Part shown: one piece after another, positions 1 through 7,127 of the stretch
How the letters are laid out: every line of letters starts with the position of its first letter
How positions within the stretch are numbered: position 1 is the stretch's first letter
Origin: UBA7446 sp964014735
GTDB lineage: Bacteria; Bacteroidota; Bacteroidia; Flavobacteriales; Flavobacteriaceae
Assembly: GCA_964014735.1 (NCBI GenBank)
Contig: CAXHBH010000043.1
Location: 1-9,121, forward strand
Reading direction: 5' to 3'
DNA: 9,121 bases
The notes under the pieces: generated by a model
The model's input: only the letters and a program-made list of their open reading frames with translations
The model's database searches: none
Told to the model about the DNA's origin: nothing
Made by a program: the position numbers and the translations under genes

Positions 1-1
1 A

Positions 2-265
2 CACCTCCGCCCAACGGGTTCTAAATACAGTTTTAAAGGCGCTGTTGCGAAAGGGCGTTTGTTTTATGAATTGGGCTATGGATTGGCATTGGGTGTATTG
101 GCCAGTATCAAATGGTCTTTCATCCAAAGGGGTAGTTTACTTGCTGCTTTACGAGGATTTTTACTTTCTTGGCTATCTTGCAAACCAAAGTTTGTAACTA
201 ACAATGAGGCCCGTTTTATAAGAAGATACCGCTGGTCACAAATTTTTTCTCGGTTTATCTCCTAG
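2..265 (+). CDS. Probable family 2 glycosyltransferase, C-terminal fragment
   Basis: The frame is open from the left edge to a TAG at 263-265, so this is the last 87 residues of a longer protein. A TTG at 59 could be read as a start, but the same frame continues upstream without a stop and the peptide there (GSKYSFKGAVAKGRLFYELGYG) reads as one protein. It has two hydrophobic stretches, around GYGLALGVLA and LLAALRGFLLSWLS. A basic tail containing EARFIRRYRWSQI follows. That layout resembles the C-terminal ends of membrane-associated GT2 glycosyltransferases of Flavobacteria, which build cell-surface polysaccharide. The catalytic domain (DxD region) lies outside the window, so the assignment rests on the tail only. 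The 3' end overlaps the convergent phosphoesterase gene by 30 bp. Confidence 0.5.
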   Translation, partial: HLRPTGSKYSFKGAVAKGRLFYELGYGLALGVLASIKWSFIQRGSLLAALRGFLLSWLSCKPKFVTNNEARFIRRYRWSQIFSRFIS

Positions 266-748
266 TTCAATTACAACAAGGTTTTGTAATTTTCCTGCTG
301 TGATTTCAAAGCGGATCATGGTTTGTTTTTTATGAAAGCCGTGTTCACCCACTGCACCAGGATTCATAAACAATAGGTTATGTTTTTTATCAAAAGTGAC
401 CTCTAATATATGAGAATGCCCACATATAAAAATATCTGGTTTTAGGCTTTCCAATTTTTCTGCAATGCCCTTTGCATAGCGTGGAGGTTTGCCGCCAATA
501 TGCGTCATAAACACACGCATGCCCTCTACAGTAAAAAACAAATCTTCATTAAATTGACTTCTGATACTTGCATTGTCAATATTTCCATAAACCACTTTGA
601 GTGGTTTGATTTTCTCTAAGGAATCTGTCACTTCAAAAGCGCCAATATCGCCAGCGTGCCAAATTTCATCTACTTCTTTCGCATAACTCAAAACCCTTGG
701 GTCTAAAAAACTATGCGTATCTGAAAGCAACAATATCTTTTTCATCAT
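236..748 (-). CDS. YfcE/MJ0936-family metallophosphoesterase (phosphodiesterase)
   Basis: This is a complete 170-residue, single-domain calcineurin-like phosphoesterase, the usual length for the YfcE family. The metal-binding motifs appear in order: SDTH (D10, H12), AGD (D34), YGN (N56; GN), MTHIGG (H83), GHSH (H111, H113) and NPGA (129-132). Family members hydrolyse phosphodiester bonds with a di-metal centre, usually manganese, and act in the cytoplasm. The natural substrate is generally unknown and cannot be told here. No signal peptide is visible. Two consecutive ATG codons (746-748 and 743-745) could start it; the first is used. It is divergent from truA with only 20 bp between the start codons. 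Its end overlaps the convergent glycosyltransferase gene, so it appears to be transcribed alone. Confidence 0.88.
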   Translation of the reverse strand: MMKKILLLSDTHSFLDPRVLSYAKEVDEIWHAGDIGAFEVTDSLEKIKPLKVVYGNIDNASIRSQFNEDLFFTVEGMRVFMTHIGGKPPRYAKGIAEKLESLKPDIFICGHSHILEVTFDKKHNLLFMNPGAVGEHGFHKKQTMIRFEITAGKLQNLVVIELGDKPRKNL

Positions 749-768
749 CTTTGTATAAAATTACACCT

Positions 769-1524
769 TTGCGTTATTTTTTAGAGTTTTCATATAGAGG
801 AACTGCATATCATGGATGGCAACGGCAACTCAATGCCCACACGGTACAGCAGCAAATGGAGGATGCCATGAGTATTTTATTAGCCAAACAAACAGCTCTA
901 CTCGCTGCTGGCAGAACAGATACAGGGGTACATGCCAAGCAAATGTATGCACATGTAGATTTGGAACTCAATGCCGCTGAAGTCAAACAACTTAAGCACA
1001 GGTTAAATAAATTTCTTCCAAACGACATTGCTATTACAGATATACACCCCGTCAAAACGGAGGCCCATGCTCGTTTTGATGCAATATCACGAAGTTACGC
1101 TTATCATTTGGTTCAGCACAAACAACCATTTGTGCATGAGTTTGCCTATTCATTTACAACTCCACTAAACATGGAAGCGATGAATACAGCAGCTAAATTG
1201 CTCTTGAGCCAAACCAATTTCAAATGTTTTTCGCGATCTAAGACAGACGTTAAGACTTTTGATTGTAAGGTAACGGAGGCTAATTGGACGCAAATAGATT
1301 CGGAATGGATTTTTCATATTTCGGCTAACCGTTTTTTGCGCAATATGGTACGTGCCATTGTAGGCACACTTTTGGATGTTGGTAGTGGCAAATTAACCTT
1401 GGCTGATTTTCAAACAATTCTAGAAAGTCAAGACAGAACAAAAGCAGGAAGCTCAGCACCAGCGCATGGTTTATTTTTGATGAAAGTTCAATACCCAAAT
1501 GCTATCTTTGAAACAAATGGATAA
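769..1524 (+). CDS. truA: tRNA pseudouridine synthase A
   Basis: TruA isomerises uridines 38-40 in the anticodon arm of tRNAs to pseudouridine. Read from a TTG at 769, the protein has 252 residues, normal for the family. It begins RYFLEFSYRGTAYHGWQRQ, matching the usual TruA N-terminus directly after the start methionine. The catalytic aspartate is D51 in GRTDTGVHA. The conserved C-terminal block NRFLRNMVRAIVGTLL and the late SSAPAHGLFL segment are present. No in-frame ATG or GTG precedes the conserved N-terminus; other TTGs lie at 751 and 697. The first ATG encodes residue 30 and would remove the first strand. A TTG start is therefore the best reading, although 751 cannot be excluded. The 3' end overlaps the following ABC transporter gene, suggesting cotranscription. 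Confidence 0.93.
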   Translation: MRYFLEFSYRGTAYHGWQRQLNAHTVQQQMEDAMSILLAKQTALLAAGRTDTGVHAKQMYAHVDLELNAAEVKQLKHRLNKFLPNDIAITDIHPVKTEAHARFDAISRSYAYHLVQHKQPFVHEFAYSFTTPLNMEAMNTAAKLLLSQTNFKCFSRSKTDVKTFDCKVTEANWTQIDSEWIFHISANRFLRNMVRAIVGTLLDVGSGKLTLADFQTILESQDRTKAGSSAPAHGLFLMKVQYPNAIFETNG

Positions 1525-3292
1525 AAAAGCATCGAATAGTATTTTAGATGTAAGTTTGTTTAAGCGGCTTATAGCTTTTGCGAAGCCCTACCGCATCACC
1601 TTTATTTTTGTATTAGTTTCAGCAGTTTTATTGTCTGGGTTTTCTACCCTAAGCCCTTTCCTGCTCAAGATTACTATAGACGACTATATTACCCTTAAAG
1701 ACTACGATGGTATGTTGGTTCTCGTTACTCTTATGGCACTAACCCTACTGCTTGAAGTGGTTTTTCAGTTTATATTTATTTATTACGCCAACTGGTTGGG
1801 ACAACATGTTATTTTTGATTTGCGTAATGCTCTGTATCGACATATGATACATTTTAAAATGGCTTATTACGATAAGTCAGCAGTTGGACGTTTGGTTACT
1901 CGTGTTGTAAGTGATATAGAAACTATTTCTGGAATTTTTAGTCAAGGTTTGTTTATGATCATTGCAGATCTTTTGAAGATGCTTGTGGTTATTGTGGTCA
2001 TGTGGACGGTAAGTTGGAAGCTATCGCTTATTGTTTTTACTGTATTACCATTAGTTTTGTTTGCAACCAGACAATTTCAAAAAGCCATGAAATCGGCTTT
2101 TGACGAAGTACGTACACAAGTAGCCAACTTGAACAGTTTTGTTCAAGAGCGTATTTCGGGTATGAGTATTGTACAGCTATTTGGTCGAGAAAGTTTAGAG
2201 TCAGCCGCTTTTAAAAATATTAATGATAAACACCGTAAAGCTTGGTTGAAAACCGTTTGGTATAATTCTATATTCTTTCCCATTGCAGAACTATCCACTT
2301 CAATTACAATTGGACTTCTTGTTTGGTTTGGTGGGCTTAATGTCATTGCAGGTTCTTCGGGAATTACGTTAGGTATTATCTTTTTGTTTATTCAACTTTC
2401 ACAGATGCTCTTTCGGCCACTACGTCAAATTGCAGATAAGTTTAACACCCTTCAAATGGGTATGGTGGCTGTACGTCGAGTTATTGCAGTTCTAGATACT
2501 CAAGAGACGATTTCAAACAACGGCCTTATATCAAACAGAGAAATTTCTGGAAAAGTTTCTTTTGAAAATGTCAGCTTTTCTTACAAAGAAGATGAAACGG
2601 TGCTACATCGCATATCTTTCAATATGGCACCCGGTCAAACTGTAGCGGTAGTTGGTGCTACTGGGGCAGGTAAGTCTACGCTGATTAATATTCTTAGTCG
2701 TTTTTATGAAATTGACAGTGGCAGGGTAACCTTAGATGGTGTAAATATTGAAGACTATGAACGTTCTTGGCTTCGTAAACAAATTGGTGTAGTACTGCAA
2801 GATGTTTTTCTTTTTGCCGACTCCATTTATAACAACATTACTTTGTGGGACACCTCTATAAATGAAGAAGATGTGATTGCTGCTGCCAAAAAAATTGGCG
2901 TTCATGATTTTATTTCTAGTCTTCCTGACGGCTATCATTTTAATGTAAAAGAACGCGGTGGTATGCTATCATCAGGACAGCGTCAATTGATTGCCTTTTT
3001 AAGAGCCTATGTAATACAGCCCAAAATTTTGGTTTTGGACGAGGCTACTTCTTCAATTGACACACATGCTGAAAAGCTGATTCAAAAAGCAACAAAAGAA
3101 ATTACAAAAGGTAAAACATCTCTAGTTATTGCCCACAGACTTGCCACCATACAGCGTGCGGATAGTATTATTGTGTTGGATAAGGGAAAAATTGTAGAGT
3201 CAGGCACCCACAGAGAGTTGCTAAAAATTGAGGGAGGCTACTACAAGAATCTCTATGAAGTTCAATTTGTTAGTGAACCCACATTAATTTAA
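1517..3292 (+). CDS. ABC exporter, fused membrane and ATPase domains (MsbA/MdlB-like)
   Basis: This is a half-size ABC exporter of 591 residues that should work as a homodimer in the inner membrane. The N-terminal part (about residues 12-310) is a type-1 exporter transmembrane domain with several hydrophobic helices, for example FIFVLVSAVLLSGFSTLSPFLL. The ATPase domain follows: Walker A GATGAGKST (380-388), Q-loop Q428, signature LSSGQ (484-488), Walker B ILVLDE (504-509) and switch histidine H540. All catalytic residues are present, so it should be active. Substrate cannot be inferred; lipid, peptide or drug export are all possible for this subfamily. An alternative in-frame ATG at 1499 would add six residues. 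The 1517 start is preferred because its overlap with truA is only 8 bp. The gene ends in a TTAA shared with the convergent cdaA stop. Confidence 0.9.
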   Translation: MDKKASNSILDVSLFKRLIAFAKPYRITFIFVLVSAVLLSGFSTLSPFLLKITIDDYITLKDYDGMLVLVTLMALTLLLEVVFQFIFIYYANWLGQHVIFDLRNALYRHMIHFKMAYYDKSAVGRLVTRVVSDIETISGIFSQGLFMIIADLLKMLVVIVVMWTVSWKLSLIVFTVLPLVLFATRQFQKAMKSAFDEVRTQVANLNSFVQERISGMSIVQLFGRESLESAAFKNINDKHRKAWLKTVWYNSIFFPIAELSTSITIGLLVWFGGLNVIAGSSGITLGIIFLFIQLSQMLFRPLRQIADKFNTLQMGMVAVRRVIAVLDTQETISNNGLISNREISGKVSFENVSFSYKEDETVLHRISFNMAPGQTVAVVGATGAGKSTLINILSRFYEIDSGRVTLDGVNIEDYERSWLRKQIGVVLQDVFLFADSIYNNITLWDTSINEEDVIAAAKKIGVHDFISSLPDGYHFNVKERGGMLSSGQRQLIAFLRAYVIQPKILVLDEATSSIDTHAEKLIQKATKEITKGKTSLVIAHRLATIQRADSIIVLDKGKIVESGTHRELLKIEGGYYKNLYEVQFVSEPTLI

Positions 3293-4074
3293 GCCATGTC
3301 ATTGGCAATAATCTCTTGTAGATTTTTATAAGAACCAAAAGAAATTTTTTCTCCGTCTTTAAAATAGCTAATATTTCCTGTTTCTTCAGAAACAACCAAT
3401 ACTACTGCATCTGTTTTTTCTGTTATACCAACTGCGGCTTTGTGTCTCAAGCCGAAGTTTTTTGGTAGTCCATCTTTATTGGATACAGGAAGTACAACAC
3501 GGGTTGTTGTGATATTGTTGTTTTCAACAATAGCTGCACCATCGTGCAAGGGTGCACTTTTGTGAAAGATACTTTCAATCACGGGAATAGAAATTTCCAT
3601 ATTAACTTCAACACCCGACGACTTAAGAAAGTCCAAGCTGCTGTTTCGCTCCAGAACTATTAGTGCACCTGTTTTTTGTTTTTTTAGAGAAGCACAACTT
3701 TTAACCAAGGCTTCAATATTGAGTGTTGATTCAATATTATTGGAATTGGTATTGAATATTTTAAAATAGCGGTTTATTGCCTTTCGGTTTGCCAGATTTG
3801 AAGACCCCAACATCAATAATAACTTGCGGATTTCTTGTTGAAAAACCACAATAAGGGCAAATACACCAACACTCATAAACCCTCCGAGTATATTGCTCAG
3901 CAACTCCATGTTTAGGGCATCTGTGATTTTCCAAATCAAATAGAGTATAACAATTCCCACAAAAATATTGATGGCTGCAGTTCCTCTGACAAGTCGGTAA
4001 GCATAGAATAGCAACATCGCTACCAATAAGATGTCGATGATGTCCAATATATTAAAATCTAAAAAATCAAACAT
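3289..4074 (-). CDS. cdaA: Membrane-bound diadenylate cyclase, c-di-AMP synthase (CdaA/DacA type)
   Basis: The enzyme condenses two ATP into cyclic di-AMP, a second messenger linked to osmotic and cell-wall homeostasis. The 261-residue protein begins with three hydrophobic segments (about residues 14-29, 35-49 and 63-78). A DisA_N catalytic domain follows, with PLHDGA (DGA at 178-180), GLRHKA (209-213) and the SEETGNIS strand (229-236). The usual RHR motif reads RHK here. An ATG at 4117-4119 would add 15 residues and overlap folP. The ATG at 4072-4074 is preferred because family proteins commonly start with a short MF(D/E)F-like lead into LDIIDILLVA. It lies 22 bp after the folP stop and is probably cotranscribed with it. 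No cdaR (YbbR) or glmM lies next to it, unlike the Firmicutes locus. Its stop codon interlocks with that of the ABC exporter. Confidence 0.92.
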   Translation of the reverse strand: MFDFLDFNILDIIDILLVAMLLFYAYRLVRGTAAINIFVGIVILYLIWKITDALNMELLSNILGGFMSVGVFALIVVFQQEIRKLLLMLGSSNLANRKAINRYFKIFNTNSNNIESTLNIEALVKSCASLKKQKTGALIVLERNSSLDFLKSSGVEVNMEISIPVIESIFHKSAPLHDGAAIVENNNITTTRVVLPVSNKDGLPKNFGLRHKAAVGITEKTDAVVLVVSEETGNISYFKDGEKISFGSYKNLQEIIANDMA

Positions 4075-4096
4075 CCTTAAAATTACAAATAATTCG

Positions 4097-4924
4097 TTAA
4101 GCGCACTTAAGTTTTTCAATGAGCTTTACAGCTTGAAGGGCTTCTTTGACATCGTGTACACGTAAAATTTGCGCGCCATGTTGTAGTGCGACGGTATTTA
4201 AAACTGTTGTTCCATTAAGCGCATCTGCAACATCTATTCCTAGTAATTTATATATCATCGATTTACGGGAAACACCAATCAATATTGGTACACCATCCCT
4301 TTTAATACTCCCTATATTTTTTAGTAGTGAATAATTGTGATCTAGTGTTTTACCAAATCCAAAACCTGGGTCAATGATAATGTCGTGAATGCCAGCCTTG
4401 TGCGCCTCATCAATTTTTACTGCAAAAAACGACCTTATATCTACTAATAGATTCTCATAGTTGGGTCTATCTTGCATGTTTTGCGGATTACCTTGCATAT
4501 GCATAGCAACATAAGGAACTCCAAGTGCACCAACAGTTTTTAACATTTTTGTATCTAATTTTCCTGCAGAGATATCGTTTACCATTGCTGCTCCTGCAGC
4601 CACAGTTTTTTTAGCGACATCACTTCTGTAGGTGTCAATAGAAATTATAGCCTCAGGAAATGACAAATGTATTTTTTCAATAACGGGTAAGACGCGTTTC
4701 AATTCTTCATCAGATGAAATTTCAATTGCTCCAGGTTTTGAGCTAGCACCACCCACATCTATAAATGTAGCTCCTTGCCGGAGCATTTTCTCCGTTTGCG
4801 AAAGCGCAAGGTCAGTGCTGTTGTACAAACCACCATCATAAAAGGAATCTGGGGTGAGGTTAAGAACCCCCATTATTTTAGGGATTGTCAGGTCTATAAT
4901 CTTGCCTTTGCACGAGATGTTCAT
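4097..4924 (-). CDS. folP: Dihydropteroate synthase
   Basis: FolP joins 6-hydroxymethyl-dihydropterin pyrophosphate to p-aminobenzoate, giving dihydropteroate in folate synthesis; it is the sulfonamide target. The 275-residue length is normal. Family motifs run in order: GVLNLTPDSFYDGG (19-32, loop 1), DVGGASSKPGA (56-66, loop 2), ISIDT (94-98, pterin-binding D96... region), VNDIS (115-119), IDPGFGFGK (184-192), GVSRKS (217-222) and RVHDV (255-259). Loop 2 carries lysine where many homologues have arginine (STRPG). The ATG at 4922-4924 gives a typical N-terminus (MNISCKGKIIDL). The gene is divergent from the DUF1599 gene across 28 bp and precedes cdaA on the same strand, probably as a two-gene operon. 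Confidence 0.95.
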   Translation of the reverse strand: MNISCKGKIIDLTIPKIMGVLNLTPDSFYDGGLYNSTDLALSQTEKMLRQGATFIDVGGASSKPGAIEISSDEELKRVLPVIEKIHLSFPEAIISIDTYRSDVAKKTVAAGAAMVNDISAGKLDTKMLKTVGALGVPYVAMHMQGNPQNMQDRPNYENLLVDIRSFFAVKIDEAHKAGIHDIIIDPGFGFGKTLDHNYSLLKNIGSIKRDGVPILIGVSRKSMIYKLLGIDVADALNGTTVLNTVALQHGAQILRVHDVKEALQAVKLIEKLKCA

Positions 4925-4949
4925 AAATAGCGCTTAAATTAGTTGGTTT

Positions 4950-4971
4950 AAAATGAAAACATTTTCATTTT
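4950..4971. repeat. Perfect 10-2-10 inverted repeat across the DUF1599 start codon
   Basis: AAAATGAAAA (4950-4959) and TTTTCATTTT (4962-4971) are exact reverse complements separated by CA. The left arm contains the ATG start at 4953-4955. It could be an operator, or a weak AT-rich RNA hairpin hiding the start codon. Chance is also plausible in an AT-rich region that encodes MKTFSF. The structure itself is directly visible; any role is inference. Confidence 0.6.
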
Positions 4972-5549
4972 TGAGCGAAATTTACAACAAATCAAATCAG
5001 GTGGCGCAGACAGAGGCACAATATCTTAACGCAGCAGCAACATGTAAGTCATTGTTCGAGCAAAAAATGAAAGATTACGGCTGTGCATGGCGCATACTTC
5101 GCCCTACTTCCTTAACCGATCAGATTTTTATTAAAGCCCAACGTATTAGAACCCTTCAACAACTTGAAACTAATAAAGTAGATGAGGGTGAAGTGTCTGA
5201 ATTTATTGGCATTATAAATTATTCTATAATGGCGCTAATCCAGTTGGAACTGGGTGCTATTGAACAGCCAGATATGTCAAGCGAGGAGGTAATGACTGAA
5301 TACAACAAACACGCAGCAGCCACCAAGGCGCTGATGGAACTCAAGAATCACGATTATGGTGAGGCGTGGCGCGACATGCGTGTAAGCTCCCTAACAGATT
5401 TGATTCTTCAGAAACTTTTGCGTGTCAAACAAATTGAAAATAACGAAGGCAAGACAATTGTGAGTGAAGGTCTAGAGGCCAACTTCCAAGACATGATTAA
5501 TTATGCCTTATTTGCATTGATACACTTAAACAACCAACCAAAACCATGA
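4953..5549 (+). CDS. DUF1599 protein with two tandem copies of the domain
   Basis: This is a 198-residue cytoplasmic protein with no signal peptide or membrane segment. It consists of two related halves, roughly residues 24-100 and 117-193. Copy 1 has DYGCAWRILRPTSLTD (41-56), IKAQRIRTLQQLE (60-72) and INYSIMALIQLE (88-99). Copy 2 has DYGEAWRDMRVSSLTD (134-149), LQKLLRVKQIE (152-162) and INYALFALIHL (182-192). The shared core is DYGxAWRxxRxxSLTD followed by INYxxxALIxL. These match DUF1599 (Pfam PF07659, also called nucleotide modification associated domain 1), a family described as occurring in duplicate. Its biochemical function is not established. The TGA stop overlaps the tpiA start as ATGA, so the two are probably translationally coupled. 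The start codon lies inside a perfect inverted repeat. Confidence 0.85.
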   Translation: MKTFSFLSEIYNKSNQVAQTEAQYLNAAATCKSLFEQKMKDYGCAWRILRPTSLTDQIFIKAQRIRTLQQLETNKVDEGEVSEFIGIINYSIMALIQLELGAIEQPDMSSEEVMTEYNKHAAATKALMELKNHDYGEAWRDMRVSSLTDLILQKLLRVKQIENNEGKTIVSEGLEANFQDMINYALFALIHLNNQPKP

Positions 5550-6295
5550 GAAAACAAATTGTAGCCGGTAACTGGAAAATGAACCTCAACGCCGTACAAA
5601 GTCAAGAACTTATAGACGCTTTAAAAGCACAAACTTTTAATGATGGCGTACATGTAGCAATTGCTACGCCAAATGTACATCTAGCTGCAGCAGTAGTACA
5701 AACGGCTGGTACATCAATAGATGTGGCCGCACAAAATATGCACCAAGCTGCTTCAGGTGCTTACACAGGCGAGGTGTCGGCGACTATGCTAAAAGGCATT
5801 GGGGTAGAGAAGGTTATACTTGGTCATTCTGAACGCAGAGCTTATTTTTATGAGACAGATGTGCTTTTGGCCGAAAAAGTAAATGCCGCTTTGGAAAATA
5901 ACATACATGTTATTTTTTGTTTTGGCGAAGAATTAGAAGACCGTAAGTCTGATGCGCATTTTGACCTCGTTACAAGTCAGCTTACAAACGGCCTATTTCA
6001 CCTTAATGCATCCCAATGGGCAAATATAACACTCGCTTATGAGCCTGTGTGGGCTATTGGAACAGGGGAAACGGCTAGCCCAGCACAAGCACAAGAGATG
6101 CACGCACACATTAGAGCGGTGTTGGCTGCAAAATATGACGACCCGCTAGCACAGAGCGTTTCTGTACTTTATGGTGGGAGCGTTAAGCCTACCAACGCCA
6201 AAGAGATTTTCGCACAAACAGATGTAGATGGCGGATTGATAGGTGGTGCTTCGCTTAATGCTGAAGACTTTACCGCTATTGTCAACGCTTTTTAA
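5546..6295 (+). CDS. tpiA: Triose-phosphate isomerase
   Basis: TpiA interconverts dihydroxyacetone phosphate and glyceraldehyde 3-phosphate in glycolysis and gluconeogenesis. The 249-residue TIM barrel is full length. The N-terminus AGNWKMN carries N9 and K11. The electrophile is H94 in ILGHSERR, and the catalytic base is E166 in YEPVWAIGTGE. Loop 6 reads AIGTGETAS rather than AIGTGKTA, a variant common in Bacteroidota. The phosphate-binding segments YGGSVKP and GGLIGGASL close the barrel. The ATG at 5546 overlaps the preceding stop by the ATGA arrangement. prmA starts two bases after its TAA. It is therefore the second gene of the run DUF1599-tpiA-prmA-clpS. Confidence 0.97.
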   Translation: MRKQIVAGNWKMNLNAVQSQELIDALKAQTFNDGVHVAIATPNVHLAAAVVQTAGTSIDVAAQNMHQAASGAYTGEVSATMLKGIGVEKVILGHSERRAYFYETDVLLAEKVNAALENNIHVIFCFGEELEDRKSDAHFDLVTSQLTNGLFHLNASQWANITLAYEPVWAIGTGETASPAQAQEMHAHIRAVLAAKYDDPLAQSVSVLYGGSVKPTNAKEIFAQTDVDGGLIGGASLNAEDFTAIVNAF

Positions 6296-6297
6296 AC

Positions 6298-7122
6298 TTG
6301 AAAGCCTACCGCGCTTATCATTTTGATGTTCATCCTCTAGAAAAAATAGATGTTTTTCTTGCTTGGTTATCTACCTTTTCATTTGAAAGTTTTGTCACTA
6401 CAAAGACAGGCGTAACTGCTTATGTTTCTTTGGACGAAGCTGCCCAAATCCCGAAAGCTGCTTGTCTGGCGGTTCCTTTTGATGGAGTAGAAGCTAGCCT
6501 AGAAACAGAAGACTTTGAAGGGCAAAATTGGAATACTATCTGGGAAGAACAATTTCATTCCATTGCCGTTGGCGATTGGACCATAAGGGCTTCGTTTCAC
6601 ACAGCAGCAACAACAAAACACGAAATTATCATTGACCCACAGATGTCTTTTGGTACTGGTCATCATGCCACAACACAGCTTATGCTCGAACAACTTTTTG
6701 ATATTAGTGTTGCTAATAAAACGGTTTTGGATGTGGGGACTGGAACCGGTGTTTTGGCCATAGCCGCAAAAATCCAAGCAGCTAAAAAAGTGGCTGGCGT
6801 GGACATTGAAACTTGGTGTGTTAATAATGCCATTGAAAATGCCGCTAAAAATAAAATACACGATATTTTTTTTAGTTCTAATAAGCTAAACGACTTTACT
6901 GATTTTAATCCAGATGTAATTTTGGCAAACATCAATAGAAATGTGTTGATGGCGCATTTACCCACTTACGCACAAATACTTGCTGGAGGTGGAATGTTGC
7001 TAATATCTGGATTTCATAAAGAAGATGTTGATGTGATTAGTGATTTGGCTCATGAACACGGACTCAAATCCAAAAGCAAAACAGAAAAAGAAGGATGGAT
7101 TTGCTTAAAATTTATAATTTAG
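6298..7122 (+). CDS. prmA: Ribosomal protein L11 methyltransferase
   Basis: PrmA uses S-adenosylmethionine to methylate ribosomal protein L11. The 274-residue protein has an N-terminal recognition region (about 1-95) with FESFVTTKTGVTAY. The Rossmann methyltransferase domain follows, with DPQMSFGTGHHATT (113-126), SAM motif I VLDVGTGTG (143-151), acidic VDIE and the late motif LANIN (209-213). The only start that keeps the conserved N-terminus KAYRAYHFDVHPL is a TTG at 6298, two bases after the tpiA stop; no in-frame ATG lies near. This is the second TTG-initiated gene in the window. clpS follows five bases after its TAG. Confidence 0.93.
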   Translation: MKAYRAYHFDVHPLEKIDVFLAWLSTFSFESFVTTKTGVTAYVSLDEAAQIPKAACLAVPFDGVEASLETEDFEGQNWNTIWEEQFHSIAVGDWTIRASFHTAATTKHEIIIDPQMSFGTGHHATTQLMLEQLFDISVANKTVLDVGTGTGVLAIAAKIQAAKKVAGVDIETWCVNNAIENAAKNKIHDIFFSSNKLNDFTDFNPDVILANINRNVLMAHLPTYAQILAGGGMLLISGFHKEDVDVISDLAHEHGLKSKSKTEKEGWICLKFII

Positions 7123-7127
7123 TGGAA

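Noticed and set aside
810..1055. 81-codon minus-strand frame inside truA
   Set aside because: It is antisense to conserved TruA catalytic sequence, and its cysteine-rich content is the shadow of the truA codons.
6050..6085. TpiA loop 6 reads GTGETAS instead of GTGKTA
   Set aside because: This variant is common in Bacteroidota enzymes and the catalytic residues are intact.
6499..6861. 120-codon open frame on the minus strand inside prmA
   Set aside because: It lies antisense to a well-supported gene, has low-complexity CCCCC and no recognisable domain.
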